The notes: a model not told the origin generated them from the sequence alone. A stretch of DNA of 17,225 nucleotides from Bisporella sp. PMI_857 (GCA_021307315.1 JAJSPD010000224.1:1-17225), one strand, 5' to 3'. Shown: positions 1 through 9,589, counted from the first letter of the stretch. Translations and numbers: made by a program.

Positions 1-126
1 ATACATCTATCGGCATTAAAAAACGCTAGCATTCTTAAAAAAAAACCTAGCGTTTGTACTAGACTGAATCACCAGAATAGGCTAGAGCGAAAGCGAGAAC
101 TAAAGGAGCTAGAAGGAGAAGAATAG
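1..126 (+). CDS. C-terminal tail of a reading frame, probably a LINE protein (partial)
   Basis: The frame is open from the left edge of the window for 41 codons and ends at TAG (124-126). The visible part ends in a highly charged, helix-prone stretch (residues such as RLERKRELKELEGEE). I do not recognise the family from it. The reason to treat it as coding is its position: about 110 bases further on lies a (TAA)n tail like that of a second LINE-like copy at 12685-12779, so this is plausibly the end of that element's protein. A chance open frame of 41 codons is quite possible. Confidence 0.35.
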   Translation: MHLSALKNASILKKKPSVCTRLNHQNRLERKRELKELEGEE

Positions 127-252
127 GCGTTCGTTACGATTTCATTTGTTTTGCTATTTGCTACAATTAGGGCTAGACCCTCAATATTCACCGTAGCCGT
201 GCTACTATAGTCTTTGACTCACACGGCACGTTAGAAGGAATAATAATAATAA
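1..252 (+). mobile_element. 3' end of a LINE-like retroelement with (TAA)n tail
   Basis: The last 60-70 bases match the end of the insert at 12685-12779: both have CCGTG-TAC-ATAGTC, then GACT, then a GCACGTTA-AAGGAATAATAATAATAA ending, with scattered substitutions and small indels. A shared 3' end followed by a simple trinucleotide tail is the mark of target-primed non-LTR retrotransposition (known for LINEs and SINEs). The 5' end lies outside the window, so the target duplication cannot be checked. The sequence keeps TC, GA, CC and GG dinucleotides, so it escaped the mutation that altered the right half of the window. Confidence 0.6.
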
Positions 253-1850
253 CATTCAAACCACCATGTTTGCCGCAGGTCTGTGTGAAGCACTGGTGCC
301 ATGATGAATTCTGGTGTAAATGTGTGGGCAAGAGTCACCTTCTAACGTCCAGCCATCGGTTTAGACATAGCGAACACCGCGAAGCGTAAATAGTGGAGTC
401 CAGTTTTCAGTGAGCTGTCCATTACAAATCAAGCTGTCAGTGTACTGAGCTTGCCGAAAGATAGTGGATGATTAGGTAGTAGCAGGCAAGGTACAGTTCA
501 CTCTATGTAACCAAGCTGGTCGTGAGCGCGAAAATATTTAGCAGATGAAGGAAGACCGTTTTGAAAAAACCGTCGCGCACTAACGAACACCTTTAAGATC
601 AGACGTGCACGATACCACTCCGATAACCAAGCAGAGGTGCGTACCCCCTAATCTACGGAACTTTGACTATGTCCTGAATCCCTCGTGAGTACGCCGCATT
701 CATAAGCAAATATCTTTTTGAAAAATCTGGGCTTGGGACATTTCGGAGATGTTAATAAAAGAAGCGATGCCCGTCGCGTTGATCGGAACAGCCATAACAG
801 CAACGTGCCTAGTTTGGTCGGAGTAGCAAGGCTGGAAGAATGGGCAATTGTGAGGACGATAAATGCCAAAATATGTCTCAATTACCGCACTGTGCCATCA
901 AGAAGAATGGTTTAAAGCGTGACAGAGATTTCGAGATGTTTCCTCATGTCCCTTAAGATTTGTCAGATTATCACAATCGAATCTGTGGGATGGGTTGGAA
1001 GGAAGTCCAGAAGAGCTTCGATAAAGTCCGAGTAACATCAACAAACTGCACAACTGCGTACGTGGATCACGAAAGATACAAATGGCAATGACCCTGATAC
1101 ACGATTGATCAGAAGGAATACTTGAATTAATAATCCAGTATGATGGTTACATACACAGAGGTTATGTTGATGAGCGTCAAGCCTTCAAGCTCATAATACA
1201 ATTGTTGCGGAAAAATGCATGGTTAACTAAACTCCGCGACTGTGCGATCACGAAGCGAGATGATAGATTTACTGGAATCATATATCAACAATCACATATA
1301 GCTACCTACTAGTAGCCGTCACGATGCTTGAACCCAGAGCAAAGATCATGATAGCCATTAATCTTGGAGTTTAGCGTAGGACTAGGAGCGGCAACACATC
1401 AGCACGATACGTTTAAATGGGGTGCTGTTAGGAGCTGAAGCAGGGCAGCAGAGCATCGAAAGTGAGAAGGCCTCGACACTGAGATCCATGCCTAATTAAT
1501 GCTACATAGTATTGCCTAACCTGACGTTCTCATGAAGTGATTACCCCTTACCGCCCATTGATTTGCGTCTTTGCTAGTCCTTATTAGTTTGCGCTGACCG
1601 AATTTGGTGCTTATTCGAGTTAACCTGGGCTCACCCTATGGTAGATGGAAAATACCATTACGAAAGAATAATACTATTAGGCACTCGGGCACTAGCGGTG
1701 CCTCGACGGAGACTCTGCACCTTCTACTAGCAAATACTAGTTCGTAGAGAGAGAAATGGCTTACATGTATGAATACATTTATACATCATCTTTGAACAGC
1801 TGTTGCACTTGATCAACAGTTTGAATTGAGTGTTACTTATCAAGCTCAAG
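253..1850. other. Non-coding stretch with no supported gene
   Basis: About 1.6 kb of moderate GC. The only open frames (648-881 minus, 718-915 plus) overlap each other, lack a convincing start or splice context and resemble no family I know. No tRNA box pattern, LTR end or transposase motif was seen. Dinucleotide use is normal (TC, GA, CC, GG all common), so it is not a heavily mutated repeat. It may be intergenic DNA or very old, unrecognisable repeat sequence. Confidence 0.5.
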
Positions 1851-2014
1851 AAACGAGCATGATAGAGAAACGAATCCGCTATGTTGGGTAATCCCAAATA
1901 GTTACATGTACAGCGACTGCGTAACGGAGAACATAATAGAAGAGCGGTACAATAATGCTAAGTGATACTAGAACGAGTTTATCAGCCGAAGGCGTTCCCG
2001 ATCCATAGGACCGC

Positions 2015-2783
2015 CTAGCAGTTCTGATCCGCAATTCCGATAAAGTGAGAGGCAAAATCCCTAGCACCATTGATTTCACCAATGCTATTCACGCATTCCC
2101 ACGAAATATCGTGAACGTCTGTTGCGATATCTTTACAGTGTACTTGGAGGTGGTGATCTAACTAGAAACACAGTCAGCCATTATTACTAATTTACATATT
2201 CACTATTCTACATGTACTTACCTTGTTACATAGGAATATGCCGCAGCCATGGGAGCAGCTAACACGTGCACAGGCAGGTGCAGCGTTAACACCACACCAC
2301 GATGTTCCGAGTCTTATAAGATAGTCTACACCTTCAAAACAATCTGAACCCGTGACCCAACGGCCACCCCAGTCACAGTTAAACTGGTTCCGAGATGTCA
2401 GCATTCTTCTTTCAGCTGAGAATAGATAAAGAGAGGATGGCTTACCGAACTTTGTCGTTTCTCCAGAGAGGCCGTATTCAGGACAGCTTCCGTCTTGTTC
2501 GCAAAGAGCTCGGGCTTGAGTGCCTTCATCTCGTTATAAACAGACTCCGCAGAGCTGCGGAAGGTCATGCCCTCGAAGCGCTCATCGGTCACCTCTAGGT
2601 CGACGATAGGTAGACCTTCCAAGTGTATCTCGTTAGTACGGCGGAGGTACCAGCCTTGTTCGTCAGGGACAGCTGCTGCAATGATCTATAAAGTGAGGTC
2701 AATGAAAAGTGAAACTAGTGATAGTACAAAAAGGGACTCACGGTGGTGGCGAATAGAGCCAGGGCGGGGAATATGGTTTTCAT
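2015..2783 (-). CDS. Small secreted cysteine-rich protein with pro-peptide (candidate effector), 4 exons
   Basis: Exons on the minus strand are 2783-2742, 2685-2446, 2383-2222 and 2161-2015 (stop TAG 2017-2015). The introns (56, 62 and 60 nt) are all GT-AG and phase 0; introns 2 and 3 have CTGAC branch sites. The product is 196 residues. Residues 1 to about 19 form a signal peptide (MKTIFPALALFATT start, then IIAAA). About 20-91 is a cysteine-free, charged pro-region ending LEKR (K90-R91), a Kex2-type cleavage site. The mature part, about 92-196, has 10 cysteines (97, 109, 124, 132, 137, 141, 146, 157, 171, 196), an even number that suits disulfides. Intron 2 falls just after LEKRQSS, at the pro/mature border. 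The motifs GVDYL, ARVSC and FLCN, with a later C..IA..V..I, recall a widespread uncharacterised family of fungal secreted proteins. A KP4-like or Hce2-like fold is possible but unproven. The location is extracellular. The role is unknown; effector or antimicrobial activity is inference from architecture and from the neighbouring transposon-rich block. Confidence 0.85.
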
Positions 2784-2940
2784 TGCGAAGGGGAACGCGT
2801 TGCGAGAAAGTATAGAGAGGTGGCAAGGAAGGATGGCGAGGAGATAACTTGAATGCTACTGAAGAGCGAGTTGAAAAATATGAGAGTGAAGAGGGCTGCT
2901 CCCCTCTTATACTTTTCCTCTCTGATGATATAAAGTAATA
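2784..2940 (-). promoter_or_regulatory. Core promoter and 5' UTR of the secreted-protein gene
   Basis: On the minus strand a TATA box (TATAAG, 2911-2906) stands about 123 bases upstream of the ATG at 2783-2781. It is followed by a pyrimidine-rich stretch with a TCAAG-type element and CT-rich 5' leader, the usual layout of fungal promoters. The ATG chosen is the one that starts the signal peptide. No specific transcription factor site can be claimed. Confidence 0.5.
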
Positions 2941-2949
2941 TTAAACATA

Positions 2950-3350
2950 CTCTCCTAGTGCTTACGACAGGACACGGTAAACTATCATCACTCTACTTGC
3001 AAGGGCTGTGCTAGACCTCGCTTTATCAGGTAGTGTTCCACTATTTGTAGTTTGTTTCCTTCTGAAGATAAACTATACAATTTCATTACTGACAGTCTTG
3101 GGGATTCTTGGCAACTGCGGAGGGGGTAGTGGTACCCACCGTGGGTCCATAGGGAACTCGACCCATAGGTCGGAAAACACGATGGATAAATAGTGACAGA
3201 TAGATCTATCTCGAGAAAAAAAAAGCACCAAAACATAGTAATAGAGAAAGTATTGAAGTTGTATTGTGGATGTTGAATGTTAATGGTCAAAGAAGGAAGG
3301 GTTTATGACCTTCTAGTCACATGATCCCTGATCCCCTTACTATCGGGTCT
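2950..3350. other. Non-coding stretch upstream of the secreted-protein gene
   Basis: Two overlapping open frames (2988-3290 minus, 3008-3193 plus) exist, but neither resembles a known family and they overlap each other almost completely, so I do not call them genes. A near-palindromic link to the next block exists: TGGGTCCATAGG at 3142-3153 is the inverse, with one missing base, of the sequence at 3571-3583. Confidence 0.4.
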
Positions 3351-3830
3351 TTTTATGATTTTGGACTTATTGAGTCGAGTCCAAAATTCATGGACGTAAC
3401 TTAGAAAACCTAGTGGGTACTTAATAAATGCCAAGACTATATAAAGTCTAAAATTGTAAAGCTAAAAGCCTTAGTATCGAATGGATACCTACTAGGTTTT
3501 TGTAAGTCGAGTCTAATAGGTTCTCTGAACCCGGACCTATAAGGACTTCATGGGTGGGTCCAAAAGTCAACCTATGGGACCCATTCCGCAACCTAGTCAC
3601 AAGATTCGGTGAATATAATTCGTCACGTCGTATATTGTGAGAATCTCAGGCAACAACTCTCAGTCGGTTCCTAGCTCAATAGTCTCGGAGATGCCTTGAC
3701 GTCCCTGCAGGGATTGTTTAAAAATTATTCCAATACCTATAGCTATCTCTATCTATAGGATATGACAATTTCACCCGGAAAATCCGTCATTGTCACATGA
3801 CCACGATCAGTTTCTCGACCCATGTGACAT
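3350..3830. repeat. Hairpin-dense non-coding block (possible old MITE or palindromic repeat)
   Basis: Several inverted repeats follow each other: ATTTTGGACT/AGTCCAAAAT (3358-3367 and 3378-3387), a 16-bp arm pair with two mismatches (3405-3420 and 3485-3500), TGGGTCC/GGACCCA (3555-3561 and 3577-3583), CCTATAG/CTATAGG (3736-3742 and 3753-3759), TGACAAT/ATTGTCA (3763-3769 and 3789-3795), and GTCACATG/CATGTGAC (3792-3799 and 3821-3828). No coding potential or clear terminal repeats with target duplication were found, so the element type stays open. Confidence 0.45.
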
Positions 3831-4008
3831 CCAATCAAATCTTTACATTTGCATTGATTATTTTCTTTAATAATAGTAAAGCTACTAATATAATTTTGTT
3901 AAATCTTCCACTAGTTTATATCCCTGATTCTGGACTTTCTATTGAGCTAGCTGCAAGCTTATTCTGTATTATACTGTTCACGTTATTGAAAAATTTATGC
4001 CAAAGTAC

Positions 4009-4267
4009 TGTGACGGGTTGAACCCGTAAGGATGACTCGGCTGCACGTGCCTTCGGCACGAGCCAGCTCTCGTTGCAACCACGTGACAGCGCGTGGCCAC
4101 CGTGGACCCTTTGTGGAGCCACCGACCCGTTACGTACTAGCGGACCTGTTACAGGCCTAGCTATAAAACCCGTAATCTCCTGTATTCTCTTTTTTTCTTT
4201 TTATGTTAATTCTTTTTGTAATATAACAGTAATAGTTAATTGAATAAATTATTATTAGCTTGTCACA
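4009..4267 (+). repeat. 5' LTR of Gypsy copy A
   Basis: It is 259 bp, with inverted ends TGTGAC...GTCACA. The first ~170 bases are GC-rich and essentially unmutated, almost identical to the LTR at 11453. The last ~80 bases (from about 4185) are C-to-T/G-to-A altered compared with the 3' LTR. A TATAAAA box sits at 4162-4168. Two small hairpins occur near the start: CGGGTT/AACCCG (4015-4026) and GTGCC/GGCAC (from about 4047). Confidence 0.93.
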
Positions 4268-6480
4268 TTAAAATCAACATTACAACTTTACGTAACGAAC
4301 AATACGTTATAGCGTTTTTTTAAACGGCAGCAGTAAATTAACTGTTTGCAAAAAAGTATTACATATTTAAAAAAGTAGCAAATTAACTGTTTACGAATTA
4401 CGAATATAACGAAGCTTAAAACAGTAACAGTAATTTATTAACTACTTAAAAAAAGTGTTACGGACTGTTAAGCTACAGTAAAGCTTAATATATACAAGCT
4501 ACGCCTGTAAAGTAAAATAATAAAAATAAACAACTAAATTCTTTTTGCGTAGTTGCAAAATATACTAAACAGTTAACAAAATATAATTAACCGGCTGCAA
4601 AAACAAACAGTTGCTATATTAGTCAAATTTGCTAATCGAATAAGTACGTTAAAAAAAACAAACAAGCATTAAACTTAATTTTAAGCTTTACGCTTAAACT
4701 GTTTTTTTTTTACTAATTAACAAGCCGAAAAAACTTAAATTTCGACTTACAAATTTAAAACTATACAAAAAAAAAATATAGCGCTGTATTTTCAGTTCGA
4801 AAAATTGCTACGAACTAAATTGAAATTAATAAAATTTATATCGGCGAAAAAACAAAATAAGTTTAGTACAAATTTAGCCGTTTTGCAAATATTGCAACTA
4901 ACTGCGTTTATTTAAATAAACATTTACTAAAAAACGAACTAGTTTACAGTTGTAACTTGCTAAAACAAATAGCGACAACGTTCGAAAATTTTCGCCGGAC
5001 AAAAAAAAGCTTTTATAAACTAAACAATATTCGACAAAGCTTTAAGTATTTTGTAAGTTTTTTGTAAAATTCGACTAGTAATATAAAAGTAAAGTATAAA
5101 AGTAAAATAATAAACTAAAAAAACTATTTGAATTTGCTTTTTTAATGCAAATACTTACTTGTATAGTAAATATAAAAAAAAACTTACGTACAAAAATACT
5201 ATAAACAATTACAAGTATTAGTAATAAACTTGCAACTTTACAAAAAATTTAAAAAAAAAAAAAAAGCAGCACAAACTGTTAAAAGTCACCGACTTTTGTA
5301 AACAGCTCGCAAAACGCAATAAACTAGCAATTAACACTAGTAGTTTTTACAAAAACGTAAACGCGAAAAAAAACTAAATAAGTTTTTAATAAAAAAATGC
5401 AAAAAAAAAAAAAAAAAACTTGTGTTTACGTGTAGCAAAAAAAAGCATTTTATTACAGTTTGCTACTTGTTACTAGCTTGTAAACCGAAATTTACAATCG
5501 TAACAATTAACAATAAAACAAAAAGTAAAAGTTGCGGCTGTAAAGCTAAAAAAAAAAAAAAAAAAAAAAGCGTACAAAAAAATTTAAAAAAAACTTTAAG
5601 CGTTACAACAGTAATAGCAAAAAAAGTAACTCGAAAAAAAAGTAACTTTTAATACAAATCGCTGTTAAAACTTAAAAAAGTTGTAAAAAAATAAAAAAAA
5701 TTCGAAATAAATTCTATAAATAGTTACTTTTTGTTGTATTTACATTTATTAATTAAAAATCGTTTGCTAATACTTTAATAAATACTAAATGCTTTTTATA
5801 TAAAATAATCGATTTACAGTTCGCTTGTAAACACAGCTTGTTGCGTATTAAATTTTTTTTGCTTTTTAAAAAGTTCGATAGTTTTAATAACGAAACTATT
5901 ACGAAAATAGCTGTTGTAAAAATAAATATAAATAGCTATACAAAAAACAAAGTTATTTATATATAGTACTTAAATTTTCGAGCTATAATATAATTTTCGA
6001 ACTGTTATAGTTCAAAAAGCAAAACGTTTAGTAAAATACAAAACAAAAACTGTTACAAATAAGTTTTACAAGTATAACGATTCGTAAAAAAACTACTGCA
6101 GTTTACTCGAAATTAGTGCGCAAAATATTCACTATAACTTTTTACGTTTTAGCTAAAAAACTTGCCGACAATTTAAGTTGTACGTATTTACAGTTAGTTT
6201 AAAAAATATCGAAAAAGCTTTAACAAAATAACGTTCGACAAACTTAAAAAAAAAGCTTTTAGTTTATATACACATTTATTTTTTTGTTTAACTCGAAAAA
6301 AGCTAAAAAGCTATTTTCGTTTAAAAAAAAAAATCGATTATAATATCGACTTAAAAAAATAAACGGCTAGTTTTAAAATTTTTTTAAATTTTTTTATAGT
6401 ATATCGAAAAAAAAACTACTAGTTTTCCGGAAAACTTTTACAAAGCTTTTCGATAAAAAATTTATTTAATAAACAATTTT
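4268..6480 (+). pseudogene. Decayed 5' interior of Gypsy A (leader, gag and protease region)
   Basis: By position, between the 5' LTR and the RT, this should hold the leader, gag and protease. Saturating C-to-T mutation has left A/T homopolymers and stops throughout, and I could not pick out a capsid, zinc-knuckle or protease motif. The only sizeable open frame (5422-5652) is lysine-rich, produced by poly-A runs, and is not credible. The part 4480 to about 5950 has a homologous counterpart in copy B (12781-14310). Confidence 0.6.
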
Positions 6481-6483
6481 TTT

Positions 6484-7110
6484 GCAGCAGCTTTTGTTTT
6501 ATTCGTTAAAAAGCTTAAAAAAAACTACAGTTTTATATCGATTACCGAAATTTAAACAAAATTACTTGTAAAAACCGTTACTTTTTTTGTTAATTTACGA
6601 AACGCTACAAAATTTGTTTTAAGTTGTTAGTTTACTAAATTAAACGTAAAAGCTGCTTTTTACAAAATTAAAATTCTAAAAAAAACAAGTAAAAAACTGT
6701 TTTTCGAACGCGTTACAAACTGTACAAATAGTTAGTAACGTTTTTCGGTTTAGCAAATATTTCGAGCACGTTTTAAAAATATATTAACTAAACGTTGCAA
6801 AAATACTTAAACAGTTTTGTTTAACGTATATTAACAACGTGTTTATTTACACGTTAAAAAATATTAAAAATTACTGTCGAAAAGTTTGTAAAGTGTTGCA
6901 AAAGCTTTAAAAAGCCGGCTTTTAACTAAATATTAACAAATGTAAATTCGAAATACAATTAACTAAATATTTAAAATTTATTATCAAACAAAAGTAAAAT
7001 TGCAAATAAACTTCGAAAAAGTAAAAGCTATTGTTAAATAAAAATCGCTTAATTCGTAAAAGCTGTAAAAAGCTTTTTCGAGTTTGCAAACTTTTACAAG
7101 CGTTTTATTA
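6484..7110 (+). pseudogene. Degenerate reverse transcriptase of Gypsy A
   Basis: Ty3/Gypsy RT landmarks are readable through the mutations. In order: VLFVKK (from 6496), a FRTRY-like segment and a FFGLAN block (about 6700-6760), the catalytic box (6827-6847), a V-KVLQKL-KAGF block followed by NINKC and KYL-FII (6884-6988), and an AV-SF-EFANFY block leading towards RNase H (about 7050-7110). The catalytic YIDD reads YINN (aspartate codons now AAC at 6833-6838), a G-to-A change in the favoured context. Stops sit where CAG or TGG codons are expected, and the frame shifts at least once. The element is therefore dead. Confidence 0.85.
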
Positions 7111-8090
7111 AAAAAAATTTATATTACGCTTTGTTAACAGTTTTTACAAACAAAACGTAGCTTTTTAATAAAATAATACAACGAACGCTGTTTTCGAAAA
7201 ACTAAAAAAGTTGTTTGTTTTTGTTTTATTTTAGTTTAGTTCGACTATAAAAAAAAAACAATTATAAAAACGAACGCGTTGTATAAAACACTAAAAAAAC
7301 TTTATTTTAAATCGACGAAAAAAGCTTGTTACAGCTTTTGTTTATTTTTTAAAAAGCTTTTTTTTGCCGAGTACAATTACGAAATTTACAACAAAAAATG
7401 CTAGCGATTATTAACTGTTTTAAAATAAAACTTTTAGTTACAAACGTAAAACGTTTTTAAATTTGTACAAACTACAAAAATTGAAATACTTTATAACAGT
7501 TGTAAACTAACGAAACGACAAATGCGCTAATTACTAATTTTTTCGCAGTACAATTTCGTAATTGTTTACTAACGAAAAAAAAACAATAAACGTATAAACG
7601 TTTTGTTTCGCCGAAAACAAAACTTGTCGTCGACGCTATAAACAATAAATTACGCTATCGAATAGTACAATTGTTAAAACTATTAGTAGTGCAAAAAAAA
7701 AAAGCTAACAAAATGTTTGCTAAACTAGCAATCGCAAACTTAACGAAAAAAAGTATTGTTAAAAAACAACAAACCGGCTTATTACAAATTTATTAAACAA
7801 TTTACAAAAACTGTAAAAAACAGCAACGTTTACAAACTTTAAATACGTGCAATATTAAAAACAGTACAAAAACAGCTTGCAAATTATTTGTAGTTTTCGA
7901 AATTAAAGTTTTTTTTGCGAAATGCTTAAAGTTTTTTTTAAAAGCTTTATTATTTGTAGCCGATATTAAGTTTTAAAAAAAAAAAGTTACGAACTAAACT
8001 AATACACTAATTTACGATTTTATATTTTACAGCTATTTAAAAAAAAAGTATTATAACGCTAATATTTAAACAGTTTTTTTAGTTTAGTAT
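7111..8090 (+). pseudogene. Decayed RNase H and linker region of Gypsy A
   Basis: This lies between the RT palm/connection and the integrase zinc finger, where Ty3/Gypsy elements carry RNase H. I could not identify the RNase H catalytic residues in the mutated sequence, so the call rests on domain order only. The stretch has the same depletion of TC, CC, GA and GG outside CpG contexts as the rest of the element. Confidence 0.5.
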
Positions 8091-8094
8091 ATTA

Positions 8095-8515
8095 AAACAC
8101 GTACAAAAATTCGTTTGTAACTACAACTTTTGCGAAACAAATAAAGCTTAAAAAAACTGTAAACAAAATTTTTAAAGTTTTGTTTATTTCGAAACAGCAA
8201 TAACGCGAAATTTTTATAAATTTCGTTATTTAGCTTTTTAAAAGTATAAACTGTAAAAACATTTTAGTAATTACTAACCGACTAAAAAAAAAAGCTATTT
8301 TCGAAACCGTAAACTTTATAAATGCAAAAAGTTTAGCAAAAACTTTTTTACGGATTTTTTACAAAAATTATAATTTGTTTTTAGTTATAGTTTCGAATCG
8401 AAAAACGCAGTTTATAAAAGTTTGTAAACGCGCGTTTAAACTGTTACAAATCGACAAACAGCTTTTTACAGTTTATTACTTAAAAACGAATAAAACTACA
8501 AAAAACAAAAACTAA
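8095..8515 (+). pseudogene. Degenerate integrase of Gypsy A
   Basis: The C-x-x-x-C half of the zinc-binding finger is visible at 8116-8133. The DDE core follows in a single frame: a REIFINFV block (first catalytic Asp now AAT, 8219-8221), VITNRLKK, then IVSNRKTQF (second Asp now AAT, 8396-8398), LLQIDKQL, and a YYLKTNKTTKNKN block in which the third acidic residue appears as Lys (8501-8503). All three catalytic positions carry the expected G-to-A change. In intact relatives this domain inserts the cDNA copy. Downstream to 9330 I see no recognisable chromodomain. Confidence 0.82.
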
Positions 8516-9330
8516 ATTATAAAAACGTTTTTACGAATTTTGTAAACTATTCGCAAAACAACTAAACGAAACTACTGTTTATTGCAAAACTAGCGCTAAA
8601 CAGCAAAAACTTACGTTTACAAAAGTAAATTTTTTTTTTTTTTATAGCTACAATATAAATCTTTAAAAGTTACGAAGCTGTTACAAGCGAAAAGCAAAAA
8701 AGCTTAGCAAAAAAAAAAAAAAATTGTTCGCAAAATTTTAAAACTACAAAATAAGCACAAACAGCAATAGCTAACGTTTAAAAACAGCAAAAAAAAACAA
8801 CGAATCGCTATAACAGCAAAGTTTCGATATCGAGTAAATAATTACGTTTAGCTAAACTTAAAAAATATAACTACAAACAAACTATCGAAAAACTAAATAT
8901 TGCTATACTAAATTTAATTACCGAAATAATAAGCTTTTATAGCTACGCTTAATACACTACTAAAAATCAAAAACATTTTTTATACAAAACTGTTACGTTT
9001 AGTATTTATAAACTCGCTTTTTTTTTAAGTTGTAAAAAACTAGCGGCTACTACTGCAAATAGTAACTAAAAAAAACGAATACGAAATAAAGAAATTTTAT
9101 AAGTTCGTTAAAAAAAAAAAGCTGTAAAAAGTTAAAAAAGTATTTAGTTAAATAAGTAAACTACGCTAAACCGATATAAAAACCAGCTAGTGCTTTAAAA
9201 AAAACAGCAGCTTTAAAAAAGTTCGAAATTAAAAAATAAAATAAAAAACAAACTGTAAAAAAGTTTACAAGCTGAAAAGTCAGTTACAAAACGTTACAAA
9301 AAGTATATCGACCTGTAAAAAAAAAAGTAA
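8516..9330 (+). other. Decayed 3' interior of Gypsy A and polypurine tract
   Basis: Saturated mutated sequence with no motif I recognise. It presumably held the integrase C-terminus. Its last bases (9313-9330) form an A/G-rich run directly before the 3' LTR, in the place of the polypurine tract that primes plus-strand synthesis. Confidence 0.55.
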
Positions 9331-9589
9331 TGTAACGAGTTGAACTTGTAAAAATAACTCGGCTGCACGTGTTTTCGGTATAAGCCAGTTTTTGTTGCAA
9401 CTACGTAACAACGCGTAGCTACTGTAAACTTTTTATAAAGCCACCGACCCGTTACGTATTAGCGGACTCGTTACAGGCTTAGCTATAAAACCCGTAATCT
9501 CCTGTATTCTCCTTTTCTCTCTTTATGTTGATTCTCTTTGTAATATAGCAGTGATAGTCAATTGAATAGATTACTATCAGCCTGTCACA
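9331..9589 (+). repeat. 3' LTR of Gypsy copy A
   Basis: It aligns without indels to 4009-4267 over at least its first 129 positions (offset 5322). Here the first ~105 bases are heavily C-to-T/G-to-A mutated and the rest is clean, the mirror image of the 5' LTR. The TATAAAA box is at 9484-9490. It ends GTCACA at 9584-9589 and is followed by the GTAC duplication. Confidence 0.93.

Larger units (their letters stand above)
4009..9589 (+). mobile_element. Complete but inactivated Ty3/Gypsy LTR retrotransposon (copy A)
   Basis: Two 259-bp direct repeats (4009-4267 and 9331-9589) bound a 5.06-kb interior. Each begins TGTGAC or its mutated form and ends GTCACA. GTAC flanks both ends (4005-4008 and 9590-9593); an ambiguous fifth base makes it GTACT. 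The direction is plus: the TATAAAA in the LTR, the A/G-rich tract before the 3' LTR (9313-9330) and the decayed pol all read rightward. RT precedes integrase, as in Ty3/Gypsy rather than Ty1/Copia. The interior is extremely AT-rich, and every YpCpH context is nearly gone on both strands, leaving many stops and lost catalytic residues. It cannot be autonomous. Confidence 0.93.

Noticed and set aside
648..915. Overlapping open frames on both strands, the minus one with a hydrophobic start
   Set aside because: The minus frame begins at a TTG, not ATG. No splice sites or family resemblance were found, and the two frames exclude each other.
884..1262. Three loosely similar CTGTG/CTGCG plus ATCA-GAAG segments (near 884, 1046 and 1232)
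   Set aside because: The spacing is irregular and matches are short with many mismatches, so this is within chance for this length.
2988..3290. 100-residue minus-strand open frame upstream of the secreted-protein gene
   Set aside because: No recognisable domain, low-complexity segments, and it overlaps another open frame almost completely.
3916..4122. Minus-strand open frame whose start recurs almost identically at 11360-11566
   Set aside because: Both cover the unmutated outer LTR part, and the similarity simply reflects the shared LTR. The far ends diverge into unrelated flanking DNA.
5422..5652. Lysine-rich 76-residue open frame
   Set aside because: It lies inside the saturated Gypsy interior and owes its lysines to poly-A runs. 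The start context and composition are not credible.
8196..8240. SNNAKF match to the integrase SDR-KF motif in another frame
   Set aside because: The frame around it fails, whereas the frame with IFINFV, VITNR and IVSNRKTQF gives the complete integrase core in the right order.
4190..9430. Editing of retroelement cDNA by an APOBEC-type deaminase as the cause of the TC/CC preference
   Set aside because: Editing of single-stranded cDNA should change one strand only. Here C-to-T and G-to-A are balanced, and a MULE (DNA element) is also touched.
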